From an uncultured Prevotellaceae bacterium (GTDB lineage Bacteria; Bacteroidota; Bacteroidia; Bacteroidales; Bacteroidaceae), in NCBI GenBank assembly GCA_947305005.1, contig CAMZCM010000020.1, positions 1-42,879 of the forward strand: a DNA stretch of 42,879 nt. Reading direction: 5' to 3'. This document shows positions 1 through 7,113 of the stretch, in pieces. The translations under genes and the position numbers were made by a program. The notes beneath the pieces were generated by a model. The model worked only from the letters and a program-made list of their open reading frames with translations, did no database searches and was not told the DNA's origin. Position 1 is the first letter of the stretch, and each line of letters begins with the position of its first letter.

Positions 1-26
1 ACAACGTTTAAAAACCTAACTTGAAC

Positions 27-611
27 GTTGTGAATTGCTTGTAATTCTTCATATTTGAACCATCATAAACACCACCTTTATAGTTCCGTCGTTTTGTGGT
101 TCTGTTGTGAATTGCTTGAAATTCTTCATCTTTGAACCATCATAAACACCACGCCAAAAGTCGCCCATTTTAAAGAGGTGTTGTGAATTGCTTGAAATTC
201 TTCATCTTTGAACCATCATAAACACCCGGCAGAGCAACCTTTGTTCTGCCTTTCCGGTTGTGAATTGCTTGAAATTCTTCATCTTTGAACCATCATAAAC
301 ACCACCTTTGGCACTTGCTTCAATAGCCATTCAGTTGTGAATTGCTTGAAATTCTTCATCTTTGAACCATCATAAACACCTTCGTTGGCGAAATAGGAAT
401 CCCAAGGCGTGTTGTGAATTGCTTGAAATTCTTCATCTTTGAACCATCATAAACACCTCGGATTAAGAAAGAACAGAAAGCCCTCGGGTTGTGAATTGCT
501 TGAAATTCTTCATCTTTGAACCATCATAAACACCATCTGATTGTTCGCATCGCTCAGTCCTCCTGTTGTGAATTGCTTGAAATTCTTCATCTTTGAACCA
601 TCATAAACACC
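27..611 (+). CRISPR. Type II-C CRISPR array, 8 repeats and 7 spacers
   Basis: Eight 47-bp repeats lie at 27-73, 104-150, 180-226, 257-303, 334-380, 411-457, 488-534 and 565-611. Each begins GTTGTGAATTGCTTG and ends CATAAACACC. Six spacers are 30 nt and the second is 29 nt. Repeats 2-8 look identical; repeat 1 has two substitutions (GTAATTC for GAAATTC and CATATTTG for CATCTTTG), so it is probably the old end. The strand is set by the tracrRNA anti-repeat at 6367-6385, which is complementary to the first 21 nt of the plus-strand repeat. The array could continue left of base 1, since only 26 bases precede repeat 1. Repeats of 47 bp are usual for Bacteroidetes II-C systems. No spacer target was recognised by eye. 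Confidence 0.98.
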
Positions 612-682
612 ACGATGTGTGTAAGATGGTATAATACAAAGATTTACGGTTCAAATTAGAATTAAAAAAAGAATGATGGATA

Positions 683-720
683 GATAGCGGATTTTGTCAC
701 AGAAGACAGAATCCGCTATC
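683..720 (-). terminator. Hairpin between the CRISPR array and cas2
   Basis: The arms GATAGCGGATTTTGTC (683-698) and GACAGAATCCGCTATC (705-720) form a 16-bp stem with one G-U pair and a 6-nt loop. On the minus strand the stem is followed, after about 13 nt, by a run of seven T (complement of 663-669), so it can end the cas9-cas1-cas2 transcript. It could also stop transcription leaving the array on the plus strand. The T-run is further from the stem than in a classical terminator. Confidence 0.6.
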
Positions 721-731
721 CAAAGATGAGG

Positions 732-1082
732 TTAGAAGAGTTCGAGTTGTTGCCCTGGAGTTGTTAGTGCAGTCTCTTTCTTCCCATAGAAGAGTTGAAT
801 ATCTCCAAATTGCTTGTCTGTGATTCCCAAAATGCCAACGTTGCCATATTCTGGTAATGCCGCTTTGACACGCTTGATATGGACATCCATATTCTCGCGG
901 CTAGCACAATGACGGACATAAATAGAGAATTGGAACATGGTAAAGCCATCTCCCATGATGTCCTTACGGAACTTTGCAGCTGCCTTGCGCTCCTTCTTGG
1001 TGTCAGTAGGCAGATCAAAGAAAACAAGAATCCACATAACACGATACTGGCTAAATCGTGAACTGTCATCAATGATAATCAT
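732..1082 (-). CDS. cas2: CRISPR-associated endoribonuclease/integration protein Cas2
   Basis: This is a 116-residue Cas2. The N-terminal strand with VMWILVFFDLPTDTKKERK is the hallmark ferredoxin-like first strand of type II Cas2, carrying the conserved Asp after FF. The rest fits one compact domain, with a hydrophobic core (FTMFQFSIYVR) and the C-terminal strand GDIQLFYG. In the family, Cas2 dimers bridge two Cas1 dimers in the complex that inserts new spacers; nuclease activity is not needed for that. It starts 5 bp after the cas1 stop, so the two genes are translationally close, and it is the last cas gene before the array. There is no Csn2 or Cas4, which fits subtype II-C. Confidence 0.97.
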   Translation of the reverse strand: MIIIDDSSRFSQYRVMWILVFFDLPTDTKKERKAAAKFRKDIMGDGFTMFQFSIYVRHCASRENMDVHIKRVKAALPEYGNVGILGITDKQFGDIQLFYGKKETALTTPGQQLELF

Positions 1083-1087
1083 AACTC

Positions 1088-2026
1088 TTATGCTTCCATT
1101 TGAGGATAGCTAATCTTGCGCAGTTCTCCACTAAAGCATTTGTAAAGCGATGCTGTAGTCTGTGAAGCCGCGATCATGAGTGGGCTTCGTTTGCCTTCGA
1201 TGACTACATCAAGTACGGGAATAGCCAACAACTCTGCTTTCAGTTCCTTTGTTAGCTCTGTATAATCCATACGCTTACGGATGATTTTGATAACTAGCTC
1301 GTCCACATAAGGACGATAGGGTTCCATAATGTCATCTGCCAAACAATATGCATTGTAGCGGTTGTGGTGATGAATACCGAGGGTGGGGAGGAGCCCACTA
1401 CTAACTAATGCACGTGCAATGACAGCACGAAGGATAGCATAGCCGTAGTTCAACAGGTTGTTAGGAGGCTCTCCTTCACGACCGCGGACGAAGTCGGGAA
1501 TCTGAGGGAAGATGTTTCGCCAATAGTAAGCTGCTGCACGCGCTTCGAGATTGTCTGCATCGCCGCTACGCACTTCTTCTACCCATACGCGCATACATTT
1601 AGTCTGCGCTTCGGTATAGGATCTCAACACGACTTCTTGATTGGCAATCTTCTGTTTGATGGTCTGTTGCCAAAGTTGCTTGCGAAGTGGGAGAGTGGCT
1701 TCTAGCTGGTCACGAAAGCGCTCGTTCTGGAGCGTATTACCATACAGAGGGAGCATGAGGCCCACAGGCATACTATGGCTGTCGCAGGTGATGACGGCGG
1801 CGTTGTTCTCCAGCAGAGCTTCCATCGCACCAGTGGTAATGGTGATACGTTTGTTATCAAGCACTACTACACCGATATCTTCAATCGGTATTGTGCGTTC
1901 GTTCATCTTCTTGAATTCAGGCGTCACCGTGTCATTCTTCTCAACGTCTGGGATTTGAAGGACCAATTGTGAATTCCTAAGGCTTAAATAAGCAGGGCTG
2001 GAGAAGCAAAGAGTTTTCTTAATCAT
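1088..2026 (-). CDS. cas1: CRISPR-associated integrase Cas1 (type II)
   Basis: This is a 312-residue Cas1, the integrase that joins prespacers to the leader-repeat end. The expected active-site positions can be seen: Glu161 in NLEARAAAYYW, His219/His220 in LGIHHHNRYNAY, and Glu235 in DIMEPYRP. The frame is open back to 2053, but that ATG lies inside the hairpin at 2043-2072. I chose the ATG at 2026, giving MIKKTLCFSSPAYLSLRN, which matches the usual type II Cas1 N-terminus. It lies 58 bp downstream of the cas9 stop and 5 bp upstream of cas2. The hairpin in the cas9-cas1 gap suggests adaptation genes are expressed at a different level from cas9. Confidence 0.97.
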   Translation of the reverse strand: MIKKTLCFSSPAYLSLRNSQLVLQIPDVEKNDTVTPEFKKMNERTIPIEDIGVVVLDNKRITITTGAMEALLENNAAVITCDSHSMPVGLMLPLYGNTLQNERFRDQLEATLPLRKQLWQQTIKQKIANQEVVLRSYTEAQTKCMRVWVEEVRSGDADNLEARAAAYYWRNIFPQIPDFVRGREGEPPNNLLNYGYAILRAVIARALVSSGLLPTLGIHHHNRYNAYCLADDIMEPYRPYVDELVIKIIRKRMDYTELTKELKAELLAIPVLDVVIEGKRSPLMIAASQTTASLYKCFSGELRKISYPQMEA

Positions 2027-2042
2027 AAGCTTCAGGATAAAA

Positions 2043-2072
2043 TAAGAGCCCACATAGTGATGTGAGCTCTTA
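2043..2072 (-). terminator. Terminator-like hairpin between cas9 and cas1
   Basis: Arms of 13 nt (2043-2055 and 2060-2072) pair with one mismatch or wobble around a 4-nt loop. On the minus strand the stem ends in GGGCTCTTA and is followed by TTTTATCC, which resembles an intrinsic terminator with a short U-tract. It sits between the cas9 stop (2085) and the cas1 start (2026), so it could act as an attenuator inside the operon. It could also be an RNA processing or stability element. Confidence 0.6.
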
Positions 2073-2084
2073 GGGGTAAGTTAT

Positions 2085-5000
2085 TTAGTTTTCTTTCGCT
2101 GGTAATATATCGCCAAGATGATTGACGCGGACTTTGACGATGCCTTCTAAGTTTTGAAGAGATTTAATACTCTTGAATGTCAGTCCTTTTAATTCCTTTA
2201 CATCGTTGACAGTCGTTTCTAAATGATGCCTAAAAACGTAATCACGCACACTTTGGTTTCCATACTCGATCTTCGACATCTTCTGCACCCTATATAACCT
2301 TTTGCTTATCTCCGCCTTATTCTTTGGGTCAAACAAATCTATTTCCTTCGGGTCAAATTCATGTTCTAGATCAGGGAAGATGAAGTATTCATTTTGCTTC
2401 ATGGAGAATAGGAACTTCCAGCCTAAAGACGAGTTGTAGTCTGTGTCAACTACAGGCTGTCCAAGAGCCTTCCTAGTTGTTGCTTCTAAGAATGAAACGG
2501 CGACATCTTGGAGGTTTCCTTCGGCATCACGATAAACGGCAATGTGGTGTGTGCTAGCTGTTTGCACGTAATCTACCGGACGTCGTTTCCCTTCTTTGTC
2601 CGTGATAACGTGTCCGAAATGGTCTTTTGCTTCGTGCAGCGGAATAGCGCTGAGGACGCCACGAATGCGAACACTCTTGATGGTGATTCCTTTCTCCTTG
2701 TTGAGATAAATGGGATTCTCGTCAAGATTGGAGAAAGCTTTCTTGGTATCACCTCCAAATTCTTCCAAGCGTGCTTGCAAGATTCGACGAACACCCACAT
2801 CGATGACTTTATCCAGCTTCAAGTCGGGTGATACAGGTTTGCGAATCGGATAGTAGTCCTCATAGTAAACCAACTTCACGCGCGGCGGTATTTGCTCCGC
2901 GTGCTCGCTGTTGAGCCAGATGGGATTCTTCTCTGGTGAGTTCTTGCCTGTGAACGCTTTCTTGGGGTCATTTCCAAATTGTGCCAAACGAGCGATGACT
3001 GCTTCGCGATACACCTTTTTGGCTATCAATACGGCACGCTCCATTGCCATCTTTCCATCCACTTTCACTTCCTCTGAAATGCGATGTTGTGTATGTCCAT
3101 AGATGGTTTCGTTGTGCAGTTGCCCGCGTGGTGTTAATTGAACTTTTCTCTTCGTTCCTTCTTTAGACTTCGTCTTGTTGACATTCTGCGTCATCACTTT
3201 GTTCTTGGCTTTGATGGAGATGAGAATATTTTCAAGTTGGCGTTTAGCCTCAATGCGGAACTGATCTAATGGAATGGGAGCACGGAAGCGTAGTTTGCCG
3301 CGACCGTTGCGATAGAGATAGCGCTGCTCAATACCATAGATGCTGCCCGACTTATCACTGCGGGCATTGAGATTATTAAGGTATTGGATGAAGGAGGGCT
3401 TGGTGAAAGCAATGGTCAGCGCATCCATTGCGTGGTGACGATGGTCGTTGCGTTTCGTCCAATCTTTGATGCGTTGAATGACACGGCCATCCTTGTCCCG
3501 ATAACTTTCTGTAAGTCCCAAACGGTTGTATTTATCCCAATTTAGTTCCTGCATAACATCCACGAGTTGCCAGTCTTCGCGCAGGCGGTCTGTTATACTT
3601 CCGATGGTTGGTACAACAACGCCAACCAAGTCTTCAAGAATTTCACGTGCTTTCTTGGCGATATACTGTGAGTTGCGCAAGTCGCGGTCAATAAAACCAT
3701 CTGGGATATCGGCTTCACGCATTAGGAGTTTGTCATGTTTGGCTTTGCTGATGACTCCTTTGCGATAGAGATCGTCAATCTTTGTCTTGTACGCAGCAGC
3801 TCGCTCTTCTCCCCACTTTCCCAGTATGTAATCAAATGCTGTTGCGTTGCTCTTCTCAATGTTGATATCTCGTGCTTCCAGCGTCTTGTTGGAGAAGGAG
3901 TCATCGAAAAGACGCGCCTGTGGGATGATATGCTCGATGTCGAAGTCTTTGCTGAACAACTTATCTTTGGGGATATAGGTGTCAGAATATAGTGTCTTGA
4001 ATCCATTGTCCTTTAACTCCATGTAGAGCTTGTAGCGGATGATGTCGTTGCGACTGACGTGTGGGATACCAAACTCTGTTTCAAGTATCTTGCGATATTT
4101 CTCATTCAATAGGTTGGCTTCGTTAATGTCTGCTGTTGTCTTTTCACGTTCTTTTGCGCTCTGCTTCAGGTCGCGTGCCAGCTCTATGCGAATCTCGTCA
4201 GGTTTACCGTATTCTTCGCAAACAGCATTAACTACATTGATCATCTGATTGAGAATCTTCTCTACAACGGGGTTGCGGAGAGCATTGCGTGGAAGCAGTT
4301 CTAGGCGACTGAGATATACTCTGTTAGCTAGTTCCTCTTTTGTACGTGAACGTTCGGAATGACGGTATCCAACAGCCGCACAGGCTTCGTCGTATTGTTG
4401 CCCCTCTTTCAAATGAGGAAGTATCTTTCTCATAGCTTTGGCGCTGAGGTTACCGTAGTCTTCCTGGAAAGTAACGTTGGTAAGCACTTGTGCGTATTCG
4501 CGGTCGCATTGACAGAGGCTTTGAAGCTTGGCTATAAGTGCTTCGTTGCCTGTTTTGGAGTTGTCACCTTCGTAGGAATAGAGCAAATGCCAAAGTTGAT
4601 AGAGTGGTTGCTGGTCAAATGAATGTCCTTCTAAAGAAGCATCGAAATTGAGAATGGCTGGATTGAAACCAAGCAGAGAGAAAATGTTGCTGCTTATCTC
4701 TTCTATTTCATTAGCATTCAGCTTGTTGATATCGTACTCCTCATGACCGGACAGTGCAATCATCTTAAAGTAAGCCCGATAGAGTGCAGCCAATGTGCGA
4801 TTACCCTCTATCTCCTTATAGTTTAAATCATACTTTTTTGCTGCTTTACCAAAAAGGATTGTAAGTGCTTCACGCTTGGAGAGTTTATCTTTATATAAGA
4901 GCTCGTGCGCGAGGCATTCCATCTCTTCGACTGATAGCAGGCGCCTATGCTCCGTCTCTGCAAATAGGTCTTCACCAGGAGCTTCGTATTCGATCTCTAG

Positions 5001-6257
5001 GTTGTTGAGGATCTGCCAAACCTTGAACTCTTGGAAGAGAGGTGAGGATTTGGGGCAAACCTTGAGACCAATAGTTTTCATTTTTGTTTTGCCGTCCTCT
5101 GTCACTTCCATTTGTCGATTCTCGAAAGTACAGATATCAAGCATCGACTTTTTGCTCTTCAGGGGACGTTGGTAGAAAATAATGATATCGCGAATGACCT
5201 TCTTCAACTCTGGTGTCAGTTCGGGATGAAACTGTGCTTGCGTCTGCCAAAGACGTTCGAACTCGTTATGATAATCCTGACGATAGAATGTTTGGTTTTT
5301 GAGGCTGTAATGCGGGTCAGCTTCGAGCTCCTGAAGGATATATTGCCCTATTGTCTGTTGGTTGAAATACAACTTTTTGGAGCGATCGCTAATGGCTCCG
5401 AGGTAACCGCTACTGTTATAGATTGCATTGTTAACATCTGCTATCACAAACGCAAGTTCTTCTTGCGTGAGTTTTCGATTTAATGCCTCCGTGCGCCAGC
5501 GGTACTGTTGCAAACGGCGATCAGCGCCCTTGTTGTCAGCTGTGTAGATTCCATATTTACCTAAGAAAATGGAGGACGTCTTGGTCTTTGATTTGTTCTG
5601 CAGTTGGTCATAGAAATCATCCGTCATGATGTCAGAGTGGAAAGTTTCCTGATACTTCCATATGGCATCGAATTCTGCTTGAAGATCGGAACGGTAGAAA
5701 TCGGGAATATAGTTCTTACCTTCTTGCAGCAGGGAATAGACATATTGACCAGGGGTGAGCTGCTCATCATGCAGCTTCTTGGCTACATCCATTCCGTCAA
5801 TTAGCGCTCCTTCCTCTGTGGATTGAGCCTTACGACTACTCTTGTAGCCTCGTTTCTTGTTAATCATCATGAGGATACGTGCAAATTCTTCAAGGCTTAC
5901 CTCTTCAGTAGCTGCTTTGGCACGAGCTCGAAGTGTCGCAAAAGTAGTGCGTGGACCATTCTCTGTGAGAATCGTATCATCGTGGATAATGCCAGCTTCC
6001 TTCAGACTATCAATGAGTGCCGTTCGGCGAAGTTTATACCGCTGAAGGCTGCGGCGCATACTTCTTTTAAGTGTCCGGTCTGCATTGGTTGTAATGCTCT
6101 TGCCTTTTTCGAAGTTCGTTTGTTCATCAACCGTTAAAGGCACAACTCTAACACCTAAACGAGTAATGGAAGAGCGTTCTTCGCTATTTTCCGCTTCGTT
6201 TACTAATGCCCAGCCAATGCTGGTAGTACCCAAATCCAGTCCTAAAATGCGTTTCAT
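2085..6257 (-). CDS. cas9: CRISPR-associated endonuclease Cas9, subtype II-C
   Basis: This 1390-residue Cas9 is the RNA-guided DNA nuclease of the locus. RuvC-I is GLDLGTTSIGWA with Asp8. An arginine-rich bridge helix (LKRSMRRSLQRYKLRR) follows at about 60-77. RuvC-II is IRIELARDLKQ with Glu692. HNH is DIEHIIPQ with Asp773 and His776, followed by the Asn of EKSNATAFDYI. RuvC-III is HRHHAMDALT with His942 and Asp945. All catalytic residues are present. The C-terminus ends VRVNHLGDILPAKEN, as in Bacteroidetes Cas9. A motif of about 40 residues occurs twice near residues 1087-1127 and 1157-1197. The frame is open to 6311, but the ATG at 6257 gives MKRILGLDLGTTS and lies downstream of a good promoter. 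Loss of function is not apparent. Confidence 0.99.
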   Translation of the reverse strand: MKRILGLDLGTTSIGWALVNEAENSEERSSITRLGVRVVPLTVDEQTNFEKGKSITTNADRTLKRSMRRSLQRYKLRRTALIDSLKEAGIIHDDTILTENGPRTTFATLRARAKAATEEVSLEEFARILMMINKKRGYKSSRKAQSTEEGALIDGMDVAKKLHDEQLTPGQYVYSLLQEGKNYIPDFYRSDLQAEFDAIWKYQETFHSDIMTDDFYDQLQNKSKTKTSSIFLGKYGIYTADNKGADRRLQQYRWRTEALNRKLTQEELAFVIADVNNAIYNSSGYLGAISDRSKKLYFNQQTIGQYILQELEADPHYSLKNQTFYRQDYHNEFERLWQTQAQFHPELTPELKKVIRDIIIFYQRPLKSKKSMLDICTFENRQMEVTEDGKTKMKTIGLKVCPKSSPLFQEFKVWQILNNLEIEYEAPGEDLFAETEHRRLLSVEEMECLAHELLYKDKLSKREALTILFGKAAKKYDLNYKEIEGNRTLAALYRAYFKMIALSGHEEYDINKLNANEIEEISSNIFSLLGFNPAILNFDASLEGHSFDQQPLYQLWHLLYSYEGDNSKTGNEALIAKLQSLCQCDREYAQVLTNVTFQEDYGNLSAKAMRKILPHLKEGQQYDEACAAVGYRHSERSRTKEELANRVYLSRLELLPRNALRNPVVEKILNQMINVVNAVCEEYGKPDEIRIELARDLKQSAKEREKTTADINEANLLNEKYRKILETEFGIPHVSRNDIIRYKLYMELKDNGFKTLYSDTYIPKDKLFSKDFDIEHIIPQARLFDDSFSNKTLEARDINIEKSNATAFDYILGKWGEERAAAYKTKIDDLYRKGVISKAKHDKLLMREADIPDGFIDRDLRNSQYIAKKAREILEDLVGVVVPTIGSITDRLREDWQLVDVMQELNWDKYNRLGLTESYRDKDGRVIQRIKDWTKRNDHRHHAMDALTIAFTKPSFIQYLNNLNARSDKSGSIYGIEQRYLYRNGRGKLRFRAPIPLDQFRIEAKRQLENILISIKAKNKVMTQNVNKTKSKEGTKRKVQLTPRGQLHNETIYGHTQHRISEEVKVDGKMAMERAVLIAKKVYREAVIARLAQFGNDPKKAFTGKNSPEKNPIWLNSEHAEQIPPRVKLVYYEDYYPIRKPVSPDLKLDKVIDVGVRRILQARLEEFGGDTKKAFSNLDENPIYLNKEKGITIKSVRIRGVLSAIPLHEAKDHFGHVITDKEGKRRPVDYVQTASTHHIAVYRDAEGNLQDVAVSFLEATTRKALGQPVVDTDYNSSLGWKFLFSMKQNEYFIFPDLEHEFDPKEIDLFDPKNKAEISKRLYRVQKMSKIEYGNQSVRDYVFRHHLETTVNDVKELKGLTFKSIKSLQNLEGIVKVRVNHLGDILPAKEN

Positions 6258-6282
6258 AAGGTAAATCAGTTTGTTTTGATGG

Positions 6283-6312
6283 CAAAAATAGGGAAAAAGC
6301 ATGGAACACAAA
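6283..6312 (-). promoter_or_regulatory. cas9 promoter
   Basis: On the minus strand TTTG (6309-6312) is followed after 18 nt by TATTTTTG (6283-6290), a match to the Bacteroidetes -33/-7 consensus with slightly short spacing. It lies about 25 bp upstream of the chosen cas9 ATG at 6257 and supports that start over the one at 6311. Confidence 0.65.
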
Positions 6313-6330
6313 GAATAATTGACAGAAAAA

Positions 6331-6361
6331 TTTGTCTGTTCACAAAGATTACATACCTTTG
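6331..6361 (+). promoter_or_regulatory. tracrRNA promoter
   Basis: TTTG (6331-6334), 19 nt, then TACCTTTG (6354-6361) is an exact match to the Bacteroidetes sigma-ABfr-type consensus. A start 4-7 nt downstream places the RNA 5' end at the first base of the anti-repeat. It diverges from the cas9 promoter about 20 bp away. Confidence 0.85.
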
Positions 6362-6366
6362 CCCAC

Positions 6367-6449
6367 GAATTTCAGCAATTCACAATAAGGATTATTCCGT
6401 TGTGAAGACATTCAGGTTGCCCTCGTCCTTAACGGGGGCTTTTCTTTTC
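6367..6449 (+). ncRNA. tracrRNA
   Basis: The anti-repeat at 6367-6385 (GAATTTCAGCAATTCACAA) is the reverse complement of repeat positions 1-21, with one nucleotide missing and a G-U pair at the end. It is followed by AAGGATTATTCCG, like the nexus region of known tracrRNAs, and then by an intrinsic terminator at 6419-6449. With the exact promoter at 6331-6361 this gives an RNA of about 82 nt. Its role is to pair with the 5' part of each repeat, allow crRNA maturation and load Cas9. It lies upstream of cas9 in the divergent orientation. Confidence 0.9.
6419..6449 (+). terminator. tracrRNA intrinsic terminator
   Basis: GCCCTCGT (6419-6426) and ACGGGGGC (6432-6439) form an 8-bp stem with one wobble and a 5-nt loop, followed by TTTTCTTTT. 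This hairpin also forms the last stem of the tracrRNA. Confidence 0.85.
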
Positions 6450-6537
6450 TCTCAATAGCAATTATAAAAAGAAGAATAGAGGAGAACTTTCGAATAGGGA
6501 GTAAGACATTGCAGTCGATTTCACAATTCATATTATT

Positions 6538-7113
6538 ATGAGCAAGAGGAATAGAGATGACATATTACAGTTAACATACAGACGGACAAGTAGGTTGTCG
6601 ATGCGCATCGTCAAGAATGGCGATGTGCATGTGTCGGCTCCTATCGGTATGTCAAGACAAGAGGTGGAGGCGTTTATCAGCCAGCATCAGGAATGGATCA
6701 TTGAAGCTCGGAAGAAGACGGCTGAACGACAGAAGCAGCGAGCAGACTTCTACAATCAGCTGCCGTTGACCACGAAGGCTCAGAAGGCTGAAGCCGCGAA
6801 CAGGTTGAAGGCGTTGGTTGAGCCGATGATAGAGCGGCATGCAAAGGAGATGGGGGTTCATCCGACATCTATCCGTTATAAACCGATGATATCCCGTTGG
6901 GGTGTGTGCAAGTTCAAGGACCGCAGCATTTGTTTTTCCACCTATCTGCTATTGTTGCCGGATTGGTGCATCGAACATATCGTGGTTCATGAACTATGCC
7001 ACCTGTTAGAGCCAAGCCATAATGCCCGTTTCCATGCGCTGATGGACAAATATTATCCGGAGTGGAAGGCGGCGAGAAAGGAAACTCGAAGGAGATGTAC
7101 TGTCACTTTGTGA
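6538..7113 (+). CDS. YgjP/SprT-like M48-type metallopeptidase (DUF45)
   Basis: This is a 191-residue zinc metallopeptidase of the YgjP-like DUF45 family. The motif HELCH (His151, Glu152, His155) gives the gluzincin core, and His161 in SHNARFH follows. The upstream segment SRWGVCKFKDRSICFS is also characteristic of this family. No signal peptide or membrane segment is visible, so it is probably cytoplasmic; its substrate is not known. It starts 88 bp after the tracrRNA terminator and is not part of the cas locus by orientation. Its stop overlaps the convergent amylase stop by 11 bp, so the 3' ends are antisense to each other. Confidence 0.88.
   Translation: MSKRNRDDILQLTYRRTSRLSMRIVKNGDVHVSAPIGMSRQEVEAFISQHQEWIIEARKKTAERQKQRADFYNQLPLTTKAQKAEAANRLKALVEPMIERHAKEMGVHPTSIRYKPMISRWGVCKFKDRSICFSTYLLLLPDWCIEHIVVHELCHLLEPSHNARFHALMDKYYPEWKAARKETRRRCTVTL

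Noticed and set aside
1..26. A further partial repeat at the left edge
   Set aside because: The 26 bases show no similarity to the repeat. They may be part of a spacer or of the flank, which cannot be decided from this window.
648..655. Inverted copy of TTTGAACC from the CRISPR repeat, right of the array
   Set aside because: Only 8 nt match, which is expected by chance in AT-rich DNA. The rest does not resemble the repeat.
6258..6311. Extended cas9 N-terminus starting at 6311
   Set aside because: The extra 18 residues precede the conserved MKRILGLDLGTTS start and cover the cas9 promoter.
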